Below are positions 62,561 through 64,000 of a DNA stretch of 64,000 bases, in pieces. A program made the position numbers and the translations under genes. This DNA is from Agreia sp. VKM Ac-1783 (GTDB lineage Bacteria; Actinomycetota; Actinomycetes; Actinomycetales; Microbacteriaceae). Positions within the stretch are counted from its first letter, which is position 1. Every line of letters begins with the position of its first letter. The stretch spans positions 744,001 to 808,000 of the forward strand of contig NZ_FXWI01000002.1 in assembly GCF_900177765.1 (NCBI RefSeq), in the 5' to 3' direction. The notes under the pieces are model-generated. The model worked only from the letters and a program-made list of their open reading frames with translations. It searched no databases and had not been told where the DNA came from.

Positions 62561-63610
62561 TCAGGACGGCCGGATCTCCCCCGAGCCCCTCGCGATGAGC
62601 CGGGTCGGAACGACGAAGTCCCGCGGCGGCTCATCGAGACCATCGAGTCGATCGAACACGCGGCGTGCGGCGATCTCCCCGATAGACGTCGGATCTTGCG
62701 CGACGACGGTGATCGCCGGCTCGAGCAGCGCCGCCATGGGCACATCGTCGAATCCGACGAGGGCGACCCGAGTCGATGCCCCAGCCGACCTCAGCGACGT
62801 GATCGCCCCGACGGTGATGAGGTTCTGAGCACTGAAGATGGCGGTGGGAGGATCGTCGAGCGCGAGAAGTCGGGCGACCGCATCAGAGGCCTTCTCTTCG
62901 TCATCGAGATTGTCGACGATGAGCCGGCCCTCCGGAGCGAGCCCATTGCGTCGAAGCGTGTCGAGATAGCCGCGCTTGCGCTCTCGAGCGGTAAAGATCT
63001 TCTCATCGTCGCCCAGATAGGCGATGCGTCGGTGGCCCGTTGCGAGAAGATGCTCGACCGCACCCGTCGCGCCTTCGGCGTTCTCGGTGATCACGACGTC
63101 GGCGTCGATGCCGTTGGGCCGACGGTCGACGAACACGATCGGAATACCCTGATCGACTTGAGCGCCGAGATAGGCCTGACTCGGCTGAATCGTCGTCAAG
63201 ATCAAGCCATCGACCCGCCTTCGGAGGAAAGCGTTCACAGACGAGAGCTCACGCTCTGGATCTTCGTCGAGACTCGACGCGAAGACTGCTACGTGCCGCT
63301 CGAGGGCGATGTCTTCGACAGCGCGATGCACGGCTGCAGAGAAAGGGTTCGCCACACTTCCGACGAGCAGCCCCAGCGTGTCCGTCCTGCGATCCGCGCG
63401 CCTCAGATTCCCGGCCTGGATGTCGGGCTGATACTGCAGTTGCTCAGCGGCCCGACGAACCCGAGCAATGGTCTCCTCCGACACATGAGGCTCGCGGTTG
63501 ATCACACGCGACACGGTCTTGACCCCCACCCCCGCCAGATCGGCCACGTTCTTCATGGTGGGACGGCGACGAAGCGCTTCGCTTCGCTTGGGATCTGATA
63601 ACGATGTCAT
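62561..63610 (-). CDS. LacI family transcriptional regulator of the fructan locus
   Basis: 349 residues. N-terminal HTH TMKNVADLAGVGVKTVSRVINREPHVSEETIARV (residues 18-51) and hinge helix, then a periplasmic-binding-like effector domain. Sits between the GH32 gene and the sugar-binding lipoprotein gene and probably represses both until a fructan breakdown product is present. An operator-like half palindrome overlaps its own start codon. Confidence 0.9.
   Translation of the reverse strand: MTSLSDPKRSEALRRRPTMKNVADLAGVGVKTVSRVINREPHVSEETIARVRRAAEQLQYQPDIQAGNLRRADRRTDTLGLLVGSVANPFSAAVHRAVEDIALERHVAVFASSLDEDPERELSSVNAFLRRRVDGLILTTIQPSQAYLGAQVDQGIPIVFVDRRPNGIDADVVITENAEGATGAVEHLLATGHRRIAYLGDDEKIFTARERKRGYLDTLRRNGLAPEGRLIVDNLDDEEKASDAVARLLALDDPPTAIFSAQNLITVGAITSLRSAGASTRVALVGFDDVPMAALLEPAITVVAQDPTSIGEIAARRVFDRLDGLDEPPRDFVVPTRLIARGSGEIRPS
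63596..63610. promoter_or_regulatory. operator-like sequence over the LacI start codon
   Basis: TGATAACGATGTCAT matches 13 of 15 bases with the corresponding part of the GH32 operator (TGACATCGATGTCAT); the right half is exact. Suggests autoregulation, but it is also coding sequence, so confidence is modest. Confidence 0.4.
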
Positions 63611-63637
63611 AACTGCACTTCTTCTTCGAGGTTTAAC

Positions 63638-63667
63638 TTGACTCTACCGATCAAACACGCCTATACC
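63638..63667 (+). promoter_or_regulatory. putative promoter of the sugar-binding lipoprotein gene
   Basis: TTGACT (63638-63643), 18-base spacer, TATACC (63662-63667), close to sigma-70-like consensus. The transcription start would fall in or next to the downstream operator. Confidence 0.55.
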
Positions 63668-63673
63668 TATACC

Positions 63674-63687
63674 TGACATCGTTGTCG
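63674..63687. promoter_or_regulatory. second LacI-type operator, TGACATCGTTGTCG
   Basis: The core GACATCGTTGTC differs by one base from that of the perfect 18-bp palindrome in front of the GH32 gene. Six bases downstream of the -10 hexamer of the lipoprotein gene. Confidence 0.6.
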
Positions 63688-63719
63688 GGCAGATCGCCCC
63701 CTGAGCCAATGAGGACTCC

Positions 63720-64000
63720 ATGAACACACGCAAATCGCCCATCGCCCGGCTCGCCGGCTTTGGCACCATCGCGCTCGTCGCATCCGTGGGGCTCGCCGCC
63801 TGCTCGAGCGGCGGCGCATCCACCAGCACCGACTCTGCCGGCAGCGGCGGCGACGCTGGTGTCACGCTCATCGTGAAGACCACGACCAACCCCTTCTTCG
63901 TCGCCATGGAAGACGGCGCGAAGGCCGCGGCCGACAAGGCGGGCGTCAAGCTGACGCTGGCGGCCGGCAAGGAAGACGGTGACGAGGACACTCAGATCCA
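63720..64000 (+). CDS. sugar ABC transporter substrate-binding lipoprotein, 3' end cut by window
   Basis: First 93 codons only. GAGGA precedes the ATG. Signal peptide with lipobox LAAC, a Ser/Gly linker, then VTLIVKTTTNPFFVAMEDGAKAAADKAGVKL, the start of a ribose/fructose-type periplasmic binding domain. Follows a LacI operator shared with the GH32 gene, so a fructose or fructo-oligosaccharide importer is the natural reading. Confidence 0.85.
   Translation, partial: MNTRKSPIARLAGFGTIALVASVGLAACSSGGASTSTDSAGSGGDAGVTLIVKTTTNPFFVAMEDGAKAAADKAGVKLTLAAGKEDGDEDTQI

Noticed and set aside
1-64000. CRISPR arrays, insertion sequences, tRNA or rRNA genes
   Set aside because: No regularly spaced repeats, transposase motifs, or tRNA/rRNA-like sequences were seen in the intergenic gaps.

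Overview
The window is 64 kb of GC-rich chromosomal DNA with short intergenic gaps (none longer than about 230 bases) and many translationally coupled ATGA/GTGA gene junctions. A mycothiol S-conjugate amidase, a DUF4307/greA/mca/uppS neighbourhood arranged as in mycobacteria, and a LAXTG-type cell-wall anchor point to an actinomycete. The general gene content suggests Microbacteriaceae, but that family-level placement is inference. I see no tRNA, rRNA, insertion sequence, prophage or CRISPR array.

Region 1 (1-13.6 kb): fumarase (cut by the window edge), a prepilin peptidase, a PIN-PhoH ATPase, a cis-prenyltransferase, hemolysin III, a small membrane protein, mca, a DUF4307 protein, greA, threonine deaminase and an AI-2E family permease. 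Order and strands match a conserved actinobacterial block. It is interrupted at 5.05-9.10 kb by a sugar module (MFS transporter, sugar isomerase/epimerase, Gfo/Idh oxidoreductase and a divergent TetR regulator).

Region 2 (13.6-21.3 kb): a four-gene ABC importer operon (lipoprotein, two permeases, ATPase), a YcaQ/AlkX-type DNA glycosylase, the htpX-lemA pair and a lipase-like hydrolase.

Region 3 (21.3-27.2 kb): a tightly coupled operon TetR - MFS - DSD1-type PLP enzyme - FAD-linked aldonolactone/alditol oxidase - GH1 beta-glucosidase, with a near-perfect 24-bp palindrome upstream. This is the best candidate in the window for an uncharacterised catabolic system.

Region 4 (27.3-39.5 kb): an exported Ig-like/multi-TM protein, a crcB pair, a RecQ-type helicase with a C-terminal phosphoribosyltransferase-like motif, a dNTPase, dihydrolipoyl dehydrogenase, a flavin reductase, a bifunctional penicillin-binding protein, and an ArsR-SRPBCC pair with a clear operator.

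Region 5 (39.4-50.9 kb): nitrate/nitrite assimilation. narK-nasA-nasB and cbiX-nirD lie on the minus strand; nirB, a uroporphyrinogen methyltransferase and a HemD-winged-helix fusion lie on the plus strand. Together they import nitrate, reduce it to ammonium and make the siroheme for NirB. GlnR-like boxes lie in front of narK and between nirD and nirB.

Region 6 (51-59.1 kb): regulators and small metabolic genes: GlxA, an XRE/MmyB-type regulator, a PucR-type HTH protein, an orphan MmyB-type ligand-binding domain, a DNA/RNA nuclease, DUF2071, a DMT exporter, an XRE-cupin regulator, a methyltransferase and a RibD-like reductase.

Region 7 (59.2-64 kb): a fructan-use locus. It holds a large wall-anchored GH32 enzyme with a nested accessory domain, a LacI regulator and the start of a sugar-binding lipoprotein gene, with matching palindromic operators at both promoters.
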